Made by a program: the position numbers and the translations under genes | DNA from: Planctomycetota bacterium | Lineage (GTDB): Bacteria > Planctomycetota > PUPC01 > JACPCR01 | NCBI GenBank assembly: GCA_030740295.1 | Contig: JASLXP010000096.1 | Coordinates: 1 to 35,996 of the forward strand | Length of the DNA: 35,996 nucleotides | Direction of reading: 5' to 3' | Part shown: piece by piece, positions 22,530-30,901 of the stretch | Layout: the number at the start of each line of letters is the position of its first letter | How positions within the stretch are numbered: position 1 is the first letter of the stretch | Notes under the pieces: model-generated | Told to the model about the DNA's origin: nothing | Database searches by the model: none | What the model saw: the letters and a program-made list of their open reading frames with translations, nothing else

Positions 22530-24626
22530 TCAGATACCGTAAATCCTGCTCAACAGTCCCTTCATGCATTTTTCCAGATCTTGAGGGTCGAGCGGTTTAT
22601 TCAGGTAGGCATCGGCGCCGTGTTGTTTGGCGAGCTTTTGTGTTTCTTCCTGCCTGGTCTGGGTGATGACTATCACAGGGATGAAGGCGGTTTTGAGCTC
22701 CCTGCGGAGCTTGGCCAGGAACTCGTAACCGTCCATCTCGGGCATGAGCAGGTCGAGGACGATGAGGTGTGGGACTTCCTCTTCAATCTTTTGAAATGCC
22801 TGCTGGCCGTCATTGGCGATGACTGCGGTGGTCTGGAACTCGAAGCGGCGCATCAGGAGGGTGATCAGATTACAGGTCACGATATCGTCATCGATGATGA
22901 GGACTCGAAAGCGTCCGTCGGGGACAAGGATATCGGTGAGCTGGCCCGGTAGTTGGCCGATGGGCCCCCCTGGGTTCTCGACGACTGAAGTCTGGGCGGG
23001 CGCGGGCCCGGTCTGTTTTGGGGTTGCAGCTTCAGCGGGCGCGGGCTGCTGGGATACAGCAGGTGAAGGGGGGGCGCCCACCACGACAGGGGGTTCGTCC
23101 ACATCATTGATTTCTATGGTTGGCGCCTCGGCTGCGGGCTCGGGGGGCTGCAGCGGCGCTGGGGCGGAATTCAACGAAGCGCGGCAGTGCGGGCAGTGAG
23201 TCCATTCCGGATTAAGCTCGATGCCACAGGCGGGGCACATAATCTTGAGCTCGAATCGGCAGAAAGGACAAATGGCAAAATCAGGGTCGATGGATCGAGT
23301 GCAGGAGGGGCAACGAAACTGAAATTCTTCTTCCAGGAAGATCACCCGCAGCACTTCTTCCGGTGTGGTCAGACCTTCTCCAATCTTGACGATGGCGTCT
23401 TCGTTGATGAACTTCATGCCGCTCCTCACGGCTGCTGCGCGCAGCTCGACCGCGTTGGCGCCTTTGATGATCAGCTCGGTCATGGATGGATCAATGGCCA
23501 GGACTTCAAAGAGGCCGATGCGGCCATCAAAGCCAGTATTGCGGCATGCATCGCATCCTGTTCCGCCGCGGTATTCCATGGTCGACTCGGTCAGGCTCAG
23601 GCGCTTCAGGTCATCCGGGTCGGGGTTGTACGTGGTGAGGCATTCCTGGCAGTTTCGGCGGGCCAGGCGCTGGGCCATGATCACGAGTGTGCATTCGGCG
23701 ACGAGGTATGACTCTATCCCAAGCTCGTTCAGGCGGGTAACAGTGGACAGCGAATCATTCGTGTGGAGGCTGCTCAAAACCATGTGCCCCGTCTGCGCGG
23801 CCTGGAACGCGATGTCCGCAGTTTCGCGGTCGCGAATTTCGCCAAGCATGACGACATCCGGGTCTTGTCGCAGGATGGAGCGCAGCGCGCTGGCAAAGGT
23901 GAGGTTGGCGCGTTCGTTTACCTGAACCTGATTGACGCCATGCATCTGGAATTCAATGGGGTCTTCGACGGTGACAATGTTTTTGGCGCCTGTGCGCAGC
24001 CCCTGGATGGACGCGTATAGTGTCGAAGTTTTTCCCGAGCCGGTTGGGCCGGTCGTGAGCACCAGCCCCTGCGGGGCACGGAATGCGGATTCCATGACAG
24101 AAAGGTTTCGGCCGCTCAGACCAAGATCTGCGAGGGCCGGGATGGCGCGGTCGTGATCGAGGATTCGCATGACGACCTTTTCGCCGTAATGGGTCGGCAA
24201 GGTGGAAACACGTAAATCGATCGTTCGCTTTTTGTAGATGAGATTCAGTCGCCCATCCTGTGGTGCACGGCGCAAAGCGATGTCGAGATTGGCGATGACT
24301 TTGAAGCGCGAGACGATCGCATTCTGGGCCCACTTCGGCAGAGTGAGGTGCTCCTGCATCACGCCGTCCACCCGGTAACGGATCTTGACCATGTTGATAA
24401 GTGGCTCGATGTGGACGTCGCTCGCACGGGCGTCAATGGCATCGGTAAGGATGAGATTACTGAGCTTGACGATCGGCTTGGATTCGCCGGTTACCACCTT
24501 TTCAAGATCGTGGATCTCGTAAGTGGTCGCGATGGGCTGGATATCTTGGCCTTCCGGCTCATAGATGCCCTTCATGAAGGACTCGAGCTGCTGGCCTTCA
24601 AGCAGTTGCCGATGTGAGTTGCCCAC
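22530..24626 (-). CDS. GspE/PilB-type ATPase fused to zinc ribbons and a receiver domain
   Basis: A 698-residue fusion. Residues 30-430 are a type II secretion/type IV pilus motor ATPase: SDVHIEP, Walker A GPTGSGKT (193-200), the Asp box TVEDPIE, Walker B VVMLGEIRD (258-266), HMVLSSLHTND, and the tetracysteine metal site C326/C329 and C358/C361. Residues 439-481 hold two CxxC-CxxC zinc ribbons. A Pro/Ala-rich linker leads to a receiver domain (about 574-698) with acidic pocket DDD, phospho-acceptor Asp625 (VLDLLMPEMDG) and Lys677. The usual N-terminal MshEN/GspII domain is missing. The start is GTG 24626, eight bases after GGGAGG and one base from the upstream stop; the frame stays open further upstream inside the LarA-like gene. 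It is the last gene of the operon. Confidence 0.88.
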   Translation of the reverse strand: MGNSHRQLLEGQQLESFMKGIYEPEGQDIQPIATTYEIHDLEKVVTGESKPIVKLSNLILTDAIDARASDVHIEPLINMVKIRYRVDGVMQEHLTLPKWAQNAIVSRFKVIANLDIALRRAPQDGRLNLIYKKRTIDLRVSTLPTHYGEKVVMRILDHDRAIPALADLGLSGRNLSVMESAFRAPQGLVLTTGPTGSGKTSTLYASIQGLRTGAKNIVTVEDPIEFQMHGVNQVQVNERANLTFASALRSILRQDPDVVMLGEIRDRETADIAFQAAQTGHMVLSSLHTNDSLSTVTRLNELGIESYLVAECTLVIMAQRLARRNCQECLTTYNPDPDDLKRLSLTESTMEYRGGTGCDACRNTGFDGRIGLFEVLAIDPSMTELIIKGANAVELRAAAVRSGMKFINEDAIVKIGEGLTTPEEVLRVIFLEEEFQFRCPSCTRSIDPDFAICPFCRFELKIMCPACGIELNPEWTHCPHCRASLNSAPAPLQPPEPAAEAPTIEINDVDEPPVVVGAPPSPAVSQQPAPAEAATPKQTGPAPAQTSVVENPGGPIGQLPGQLTDILVPDGRFRVLIIDDDIVTCNLITLLMRRFEFQTTAVIANDGQQAFQKIEEEVPHLIVLDLLMPEMDGYEFLAKLRRELKTAFIPVIVITQTRQEETQKLAKQHGADAYLNKPLDPQDLEKCMKGLLSRIYGI

Positions 24627-24627
24627 A

Positions 24628-25860
24628 TCAGACGCCTCCCACCAGATTCCCATCTTCATCAAAGACGATTTCCTTCGGGCCATCGACGACGGTCAGATCA
24701 TCTCGACCATCCACCTCAGTCTTGAATGCCTCTGACACCATCACTTCCTTCAAGTGCAGCGTGTTCGGTATCCACACGATGCCGGATTCGTGAGACTCTG
24801 TCAGGCCGATAGTGGCCATCGCGGCTTGAAGCGCGTCCCGATCGGTTGGGAATGATACGGGCACTCTCGCGCCGGCGAATGTCTGTGCGGTCATGCAGTT
24901 GAGCGCGGTGGCGTGGAGATTGATCTTGTCGCGCAGACGATCCGTGATCATGTCTGCGAAGCCAACGCCCGCAGCATTGCCTTCTGACGAAGGATGAAGA
25001 TCGCGCACGAAAACCCGTGTGATTTCGACGGGAGATTTTAAGCCGATGATGTTCGTATCCATGCCGGTGCCGCTGTAGTTCTTGCCCATCTGATCCACGA
25101 TGACCACATCGATTTTATCGAAAGGCAGCCTCGGCATCATTCGCTTCGATTCGGCGAGCAGTTTTTTATCGAGAGCGATCAGTCCTTCGGGTGGCGCGGC
25201 TTCGATGATGGCGGTTTCGTCGTAACCGTTTTCAACGATCCCCATTCCAAAGAGCAGGTTTGCTTTTTCAATGAAGAAGGGTACAGCGACATCGACGAGC
25301 TTGCCGAACGAATAGTTCACCGCGGCTTTGTGATAGAGCGTTGCGCCCTCGGTTTTTCCAAGGCCGATAATGATCATCTTGCAGAGCCCGCTCTCAATCT
25401 CGCCATCGAAACGTGTGTGAGGCTTTGATCGATTGACCACGACGACCCAGTCAGCTTCGTACGCGTTGCGGTCTTCCACCACTCGAATGCCCTCCATCGG
25501 CCAACCCAGTTCGACCACCTCCATGCTCGCCCGAATTTCGCAGCCAACCGCCTCTTCGGTCATACCGTATTTGTGCAGGATCTTCTTCTGTCCTTCCGCG
25601 GTGGCTCCGCCATGGCTGCCCATTGCCGGCACGAGGAACGGCTTGAGGCCGAGGCTTTTCAATTCCGAAACCACGGATTTTAAAATCAGGGGAATGTTGG
25701 CAATTCCGCGGCTCCCCCCGGTGATGGCGACGGTCTGTCCGGGCTTGATGCGTTCGGCGAGTTTGAGCGCGACGATCTCTTCACTTACTCGCGCGGCGAT
25801 GTCATCTACCTGCTGGTCTTCAAATGTCTGCTGGATTTTATAGAGGGCTGGAAGCTGCAT
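24628..25860 (-). CDS. LarA-like (DUF2088) lactate racemase family protein
   Basis: A 410-residue protein resembling the LarA/DUF2088 family, whose founding member racemises lactate with a nickel-pincer nucleotide. Seen: RIKPGQTVAITGGSRG at about 38-52, the histidine-containing PAMGSHGGATAEG around residue 83, and RSKPHTRFDGEIESG around residue 148; these histidines may correspond to LarA's catalytic pair. The family also includes other hydroxy-acid racemases and epimerases. No larB, larC or larE cofactor genes are in the window. No signal peptide. It lies about 100 bases after the HD gene and is followed after one base by the GspE-like start. Whether it racemises lactate is unproven. Confidence 0.7.
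   Translation of the reverse strand: MQLPALYKIQQTFEDQQVDDIAARVSEEIVALKLAERIKPGQTVAITGGSRGIANIPLILKSVVSELKSLGLKPFLVPAMGSHGGATAEGQKKILHKYGMTEEAVGCEIRASMEVVELGWPMEGIRVVEDRNAYEADWVVVVNRSKPHTRFDGEIESGLCKMIIIGLGKTEGATLYHKAAVNYSFGKLVDVAVPFFIEKANLLFGMGIVENGYDETAIIEAAPPEGLIALDKKLLAESKRMMPRLPFDKIDVVIVDQMGKNYSGTGMDTNIIGLKSPVEITRVFVRDLHPSSEGNAAGVGFADMITDRLRDKINLHATALNCMTAQTFAGARVPVSFPTDRDALQAAMATIGLTESHESGIVWIPNTLHLKEVMVSEAFKTEVDGRDDLTVVDGPKEIVFDEDGNLVGGV
24635..24640 (-). promoter_or_regulatory. Ribosome-binding site deciding the GTG start of the GspE-like gene
   Basis: On the minus strand GGGAGG stands eight bases before GTG 24624-24626, inside the last codons of the LarA-like gene. It favours the GTG start over in-frame ATGs further upstream and implies coupled translation. 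Confidence 0.65.
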
Positions 25861-25964
25861 ATGTGAATCCTGGGTTGACGATCATTTCGTGTATCGTATC
25901 GCGGCAGGCAGAAAGCGACCAAGCATGTCGAGGCTCTCGCTTTGTCTCTTCAGAGAAGAATCTT

Positions 25965-26567
25965 TCATTCCGCCACATCCCCTACCAGTATCCCCTGCTC
26001 GATCGCCTCCTCGATAAAAGCTCTGCCCAACTCCCATAACTCGGGCGCTCCCTTCCCGATCTGGCTGGTTCTTTCGATTACCTGGGAAGCTTTTATGCCG
26101 TTCTTCTTCCATGAAACGCCGCGGGTGTGGTAATTCAACATCAATGGCTGGAAGCGATCTATGGCCGCGGCGAACCTCCCATCCGCAGTTTCACGGGCTT
26201 CGAATTCTTCCCAGAGTGACCAGATTTCTTTGGCCTGATCTTCCGGCAGCAGAGCGAAGATGCGCTCAGCGGCTTTGAGCTCCCGTTCCCTCTGATCGAG
26301 CCTGGCGTCCTCGTCGTAGCAGTAGGTGTCGCCGGCATCTATCTCGACGATGTCGTGAACCAGCACCATCTTCATGACTCGCAGAGCATCCACCTCTTCT
26401 GCGGCGTACTCTAAAAGGAGCATTGTCATCAATGCCATGTGCCATGAGTGCTCTGCGTCATTTTCCATACGAGTCCCGTCACCCACATGGTTCTGCCGGA
26501 AAATCTGTTTGAGCTTGTCCACCTCCAGGATGAACTGGATCTGTTTCTGAAGTCGTTCCGATGTCAT
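25965..26567 (-). CDS. HD-domain phosphohydrolase, YfbR/HDDC2-like
   Basis: A 200-residue HD-superfamily protein close in size and pattern to 5'-deoxynucleotidase YfbR and eukaryotic HDDC2, which dephosphorylate deoxynucleoside monophosphates. Seen: RMENDAEHSWHMALM (His40, His43), the HD pair in LVHDIVEIDAGDT (about 71-72) and a distal acidic block in ADGRFAAAIDRFQPLM. The ATG (26565-26567) overlaps the stop of the upstream kinase gene as ATGA, so a long in-frame extension running upstream into that gene is not the true start. It probably cleans up nucleotides in the cytoplasm. Why it is coupled to a sensor kinase is unclear. Downstream, AAAGCGA (25912-25918) can pair with TCGCTTT (25937-25943) before the LarA-like gene. 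Confidence 0.85.
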   Translation of the reverse strand: MTSERLQKQIQFILEVDKLKQIFRQNHVGDGTRMENDAEHSWHMALMTMLLLEYAAEEVDALRVMKMVLVHDIVEIDAGDTYCYDEDARLDQRERELKAAERIFALLPEDQAKEIWSLWEEFEARETADGRFAAAIDRFQPLMLNYHTRGVSWKKNGIKASQVIERTSQIGKGAPELWELGRAFIEEAIEQGILVGDVAE

Positions 26568-28822
26568 GCTGAATCCGTGGTTGCTTCTGAACCCGACAGG
26601 GGCCTGGCGGCACTGTTGTATGTACTGGTCACTGCGTCCCGCAGCTCGTTGTAGGTGAAGGGCTTGTTGATCAGAAGATCGATGCATTGGGGAACGCCGG
26701 CAGAGAGCAGTTCATCCCCCCAGCCGGTGAGCAGGATGACAGGCATTTTTGGTTGCTGTTCCTTAACCGCAATCGCCAGGTCTTCGCCGTTGAGCTCAGG
26801 CATCCCCATGTCCGTAATGACCAGATCGAAACGATCGCTGGTGAATTCATCCAGGCCTTCTCTTCCATTCCTGGCGGTGACGATGGAATGTCCAGCACTG
26901 CGCAGGAAGTCAGAAACCACTTTGCAGATCAGAGGTTCGTCATCGACCACGAGAATTCTCAAGGCCGGCAGCGGAAGGGCCTCGGTCTCCGTTGGAGGAA
27001 TGGAGGGCGCAGCTTCTCCTGTCGGAAAAATCAAGGACACGGTGGTCCCTTTTCCCTTAACGCTGTCGAGGTGCACGCGCCCTTCGTGCCGCCGCATGGC
27101 CCCAAAGACGGCTGACAACCCAAGACCGGAGCCGGCCTCGCCCTTGGTGGTAAAGAATGGCTCCATGCATCGTTCCAGAACCTCTTCGCTCATTCCCGCT
27201 CCGTTATCGGCGACGACCATCACGGCATTTCCCAGCATCGTGTAGGAGCGCACTTCTATGCGGCCGCCTTTGGGCAGTGCATCGACAGCATTGAAGATCA
27301 GATTGGTCAGGAGCTCGCGGACATCGGTGTCACTGCCGACGATCGAGCCTTCGTATTGCAGGTCTGTCTCCACTTCAATGTGAATCCCTTTTGCCATTGT
27401 CTCATCCTTCCAACGCGGCTGCGTAAGGCGAATGGATTCTTCGATGACCTCATTGAAGGATACCGGATTGAAGACCTCGTCATGATCTCTGCCTCGATAA
27501 AACGCACTCAGACGGCGTGTGCCCTTGCTCGCGTCCTGGGCAGCCTGGTTGATGTGCCTGAGGTTCTCGAGAACGTCGCCGGGCAGCTCTTCACCGTGCT
27601 GCTTGAGGATGAATTCACTGAAACCGAGGATGGGCGAAAGGGCATTGTTGAAGTTGTGAGCAATGGTGCTGGCCATCCTTCCGAGCGCGCTCAGACGTTC
27701 CTGCTGCCTCGCCTGTTCCTGCATTAAACGCACTTCATCGAGCGCTTCGGTTAGTTTGCGCGACTTGTCCTGCTCAGCAATTTCCGCCTGCCTACGCCCT
27801 TCCGTCTCCATGCGGAGCTGCAGTTCAGAGAGTTGGATTCTCCTGGTCAGCTCGTCCTCCTTTTCTCTAGCGAGGCGTGCTTCGTGTTTTGCCGTAGCAT
27901 CACGCACCACCAGAAGGATCGCCGGTTGGCCATCATATTGAAACTTTGTAGCGCGAATTTCTACAGGCACCGTGCGGCCGTCGCTCGTGTAGCTTTTTCC
28001 CTCAATATCGAACAGGGCACCCTCCACCACTTTGGGGAAATCGCTCCTGACCTGCTCCCGCTGTTCGGGCGGTACGAGATCGAGGACGTTTTTGCCGGTC
28101 AGTTCCCTCCGGGTCATGCCGTGGAGATCGCAGGCGGCCTGGTTTACCACGAGGACATTCCCTTCCAGGTCTTCTATGAAAATCGCATCCGGTGAGGACT
28201 CCAGAATGTTGCGAAAGCGCCCTTCGCTCTCACGAAGATGCTGTTCCGACGCCAGACGTTGGATGCTGCGCGTAAAAATGTCTGCGACCACATTCAACAG
28301 AGCGATATCGCCTTCAGACCAAACCATCTTCTTCCGGACGGCATCCAGTCCCAGAAAACCGATGACCGTACCGGCAAACATGGGCACACACACCAGGGAC
28401 TGAATATCTTCCGCTTCAAGCATCTTTCTTTCTGCTTCGGCTTGGGAAGGAAGCAATTCGATATCCGCTATGTGGACTGGCTCTTCACGATAGAGGTGTG
28501 CCATGAACCAGGGGCATGCAGATGTGGGAAGGGACTGCAATGCCTCTATCTGCGGCTCAATGCCTTCCGCGCACCATTCGTGGGTGTTTGACAGAGACTC
28601 ACCATCATCTGAGATCCGAAACAGGTAACACCTGTCCACCTGCAGTAGCAGTCCAAGCTCTGAAAGGGATTGTTCGACGGAGCGGTCGAAATCAGATGAA
28701 TCTACCGCCAGGAATCTTCTTGCGATGGATGCGATCAGCGTCTCGAACTGAATGCGTTCCAGCAGTGCGTCTGTCGTTGCAGACTCTCTTCCTGCCAATG
28801 GATCAGGGCCGGCAATACTCAT
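26564..28822 (-). CDS. Cytoplasmic hybrid sensor histidine kinase (GAF-PAS-HK-REC)
   Basis: A 752-residue soluble hybrid kinase. Order: GAF domain at about 25-190 (DRCYLFRISDDGESLSNTHE, VIGFLGLDAVRK); PAS domain at about 200-310 (ILESSPDAIFIEDLEGNVLV); a coiled coil at about 315-375; the dimerisation box with phospho-His389 in STIAHNFNNALSP; an ATP-binding domain with N box NLIFNAVDA, G1 DNGAGM and G2 GSGLGLS; and a C-terminal receiver domain with phospho-Asp671 (LVITDMGMPELNG) and a conserved lysine in LINKPF. No transmembrane segment, so it senses an internal signal. ATG 28822 is preferred over TTG 28846. It shares an operon with the receiver-bearing GspE-like protein, a possible phosphotransfer target. 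Confidence 0.92.
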   Translation of the reverse strand: MSIAGPDPLAGRESATTDALLERIQFETLIASIARRFLAVDSSDFDRSVEQSLSELGLLLQVDRCYLFRISDDGESLSNTHEWCAEGIEPQIEALQSLPTSACPWFMAHLYREEPVHIADIELLPSQAEAERKMLEAEDIQSLVCVPMFAGTVIGFLGLDAVRKKMVWSEGDIALLNVVADIFTRSIQRLASEQHLRESEGRFRNILESSPDAIFIEDLEGNVLVVNQAACDLHGMTRRELTGKNVLDLVPPEQREQVRSDFPKVVEGALFDIEGKSYTSDGRTVPVEIRATKFQYDGQPAILLVVRDATAKHEARLAREKEDELTRRIQLSELQLRMETEGRRQAEIAEQDKSRKLTEALDEVRLMQEQARQQERLSALGRMASTIAHNFNNALSPILGFSEFILKQHGEELPGDVLENLRHINQAAQDASKGTRRLSAFYRGRDHDEVFNPVSFNEVIEESIRLTQPRWKDETMAKGIHIEVETDLQYEGSIVGSDTDVRELLTNLIFNAVDALPKGGRIEVRSYTMLGNAVMVVADNGAGMSEEVLERCMEPFFTTKGEAGSGLGLSAVFGAMRRHEGRVHLDSVKGKGTTVSLIFPTGEAAPSIPPTETEALPLPALRILVVDDEPLICKVVSDFLRSAGHSIVTARNGREGLDEFTSDRFDLVITDMGMPELNGEDLAIAVKEQQPKMPVILLTGWGDELLSAGVPQCIDLLINKPFTYNELRDAVTSTYNSAARPLSGSEATTDSA

Positions 28823-28876
28823 AACACCCGAGCGCGTGGCTGCCAAACTTACAGACTAAACCACCTGTGACGAACG

Positions 28877-29119
28877 TCAATTCGCGCCATGTTCCCGCAT
28901 CTTTTGCATGACGATTTCATAAACCTTGTGCCATGCCTCTTCCGCCACAGATTCTTTGAACTGGTCCCACCACTGTTCGCGGCCCTCTCCAGCAAGCTCG
29001 GCGGCCCTGCCGGTGTTGTATCCAAACTGAAAGATGTCACGGGCGGTCAGATCCTGGACGTCTCCCATCTTAGCGATATCGAGCATTTTGGTCAGACAGT
29101 GGTTCAGCTGTTCGGTCAT
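28877..29119 (-). CDS. Small acidic protein of unknown function
   Basis: An 80-residue soluble protein with no recognised family. It is mostly helical and acidic, with the aromatic block REQWWDQFKESVAEEAWHKVY near the middle. Its ATG overlaps the stop of the upstream glycosyltransferase gene (ATGA), which supports real translation even though no ribosome site is visible. It precedes the hybrid kinase by 54 bases. It could be a small partner of either neighbour; nothing in the sequence decides. Confidence 0.6.
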   Translation of the reverse strand: MTEQLNHCLTKMLDIAKMGDVQDLTARDIFQFGYNTGRAAELAGEGREQWWDQFKESVAEEAWHKVYEIVMQKMREHGAN

Positions 29120-30819
29120 GGCTTTTGGTTTTCGATTTCAAAAACGAGCAGAGAGTATCCGATGTGGGAGGCAGGCTCGAAATCCTGAAGCCAGATGAAT
29201 TGGCGTGCCGGGGCCAGAGCATACGGCTGTCTGTCGGAAGGCAATGGCAGAACGTAAGGCCGGCCCTGCAGGAAAGACGCGCTGATCACGATCAGCCCGG
29301 TTTCGGGGACCGGCGTCAATGGCTCAAACTCGATACCGTAGATACTCGGATCGGTGCGACCGAAGTAGGCAAGCTTGATTTTCGGATTGCCGCGCCGGGA
29401 CAGGTACTCCCGCAACTGAATGAGATCCTGCCCCCAATCGAGGTTGGAATCGACGAGATACTTTCGGCCGCTGGCGGGGCCGCCACCAAGCTCATTAAAG
29501 TAGGCCAGGTGATCGGGGAAGATGAACAGCGCTGCTCCCAGATACCAGACGCAGCCGGTGAAAAGGGTTATTCCCCCCGAACGATTCGACGAGTGGCGCG
29601 CCAGCGAGCTCACCAGCACGAAAATGAACGGCAGGGCTGGCAGCACATGACGGAGCCCGATATTCAGCGAGCTGAAAATGGACAGCGCGCAGAAGAACCC
29701 GGCCGCGGGTATCCAGAGGAACCATTCGTCCGAGGCCGCACGCGCTCGCTCTTTTCGAACGGACTGCCTGACTCTCGACAGGAGGCACGCGCCCTGGCCA
29801 ATGAGTGAGGCCAAGGGAATCTTCAACAGCCAGGCCACAATGAAGTAGTACCACCAGCCGGTACTGGAAAGTTCGCCGAACAGATAAAAACTGTCCTCCA
29901 TCAGATCTTTGTCGTGACGCAGCGCATGATCGATCCCCTGCACAAAGCCCTCGGGCAAAGGAACGGGCAGAAAACCCACGACACTTTGAACCGTATTCCC
30001 AATCCCGCTCCTGAATTCATAGCCGCTGAGGATTTGGAGGCTGCCTTGAAACGCGTACCCGAGATTCAGGACGAACAGCATCATTGCGATTGCGGAAATA
30101 AGCTGAGCTGACAGGGCCTTACCGGATTTCAGTTCATCGCCCTTACCGGCCAGAAAAAAAGCCGCCAGCATGAACAGCGGAAGGAAGACTGCCGTGAGCT
30201 TGGACAGAAGTGCCAGGCCGAGAAACACCGCCCAGCCCGTGAGGTGCACCCAGCAACCGCGGCGAGCCCAGCGCCAGAAATGGAACATGGTCAAGAACAC
30301 GAAGCACGCCCCGCCCAAGTCTGCCGTCACGAGCCGCGAATGCGCAAGAATGTTCGGAGAGAATGAATACAGAAACAGGGCCAGTAAACCGGCTCGCCTG
30401 CCATACAGACATCTTGCCCACCAGAAAACATGTACAGCCAAAACCAGCGACAACAGTACGACCATCCAGCGGGCCGCAATAAACATGGATTGGTATTCAT
30501 CCGAATTATCACGCATGAACTGATGCGCGCCGAGCCAATACTGCTGCCGCATCCCTTCTTCGGGAAAAGTCCAATCCACATCACGGGACAGCAGGGGCAA
30601 CGCCGCCCACATCCGCATGAACGGTGGGTTGATCGGGTCGGTGAGGAAGTCGCCGTGCTTCCAGAGCGAGTAACCGACCGGCAGGTGCACGAACTCATCC
30701 ACCGCGGGCGATTTTAATCGCATACTGAGTCCACACTGCAGGAGGAGGGCTATCAGCAGTGATGCGACGGACACCCGTTCCGTCCATTTCTTCTGAACGT
30801 CTGACATAACAGACATCAT
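29116..30819 (-). CDS. GT39-type membrane glycosyltransferase
   Basis: A 567-residue inner-membrane protein of the dolichyl-phosphate-mannose/ArnT-like (GT39, GT-C fold) family, which moves sugars from polyprenyl phosphate donors onto proteins or lipids outside the cytoplasm. Seen: the acidic motif VDEFVHLPVGYSLWKHGDF and NPPFMRMWAALPLL in the first loop, about ten hydrophobic segments (for example LLALFLYSFSP, AVFLPLFMLAAFFLA, VLPALPFIFVLVSSLA), and the C-terminal block LVDSNLDWGQDLIQLREYL common in this subfamily. ATG 30819 is chosen because AGGG lies seven bases upstream. It is the first gene of a six-gene minus-strand run and diverges from the squalene synthase gene. Confidence 0.85.
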   Translation of the reverse strand: MMSVMSDVQKKWTERVSVASLLIALLLQCGLSMRLKSPAVDEFVHLPVGYSLWKHGDFLTDPINPPFMRMWAALPLLSRDVDWTFPEEGMRQQYWLGAHQFMRDNSDEYQSMFIAARWMVVLLSLVLAVHVFWWARCLYGRRAGLLALFLYSFSPNILAHSRLVTADLGGACFVFLTMFHFWRWARRGCWVHLTGWAVFLGLALLSKLTAVFLPLFMLAAFFLAGKGDELKSGKALSAQLISAIAMMLFVLNLGYAFQGSLQILSGYEFRSGIGNTVQSVVGFLPVPLPEGFVQGIDHALRHDKDLMEDSFYLFGELSSTGWWYYFIVAWLLKIPLASLIGQGACLLSRVRQSVRKERARAASDEWFLWIPAAGFFCALSIFSSLNIGLRHVLPALPFIFVLVSSLARHSSNRSGGITLFTGCVWYLGAALFIFPDHLAYFNELGGGPASGRKYLVDSNLDWGQDLIQLREYLSRRGNPKIKLAYFGRTDPSIYGIEFEPLTPVPETGLIVISASFLQGRPYVLPLPSDRQPYALAPARQFIWLQDFEPASHIGYSLLVFEIENQKP

Positions 30820-30839
30820 AGGGATGCCCTTGCTACAAT
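30810..30839 (+). promoter_or_regulatory. Possible sigma-70 promoter for the squalene/phytoene synthase gene
   Basis: CAGACA (30810-30815) and TACAAT (30834-30839) are separated by 18 bases, and TG at 30831-30832 makes an extended -10. If used, it would start transcripts near 30846 and supports GTG 30902 rather than ATG 30824 as the start. It overlaps the start of the divergent glycosyltransferase gene. Confidence 0.45.
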
Positions 30840-30901
30840 TCGCCAAACTTGTGAGGCAATCTGAATTCCATTTCACAAGACCAACTCAGAGACCTGCGGC
30901 A

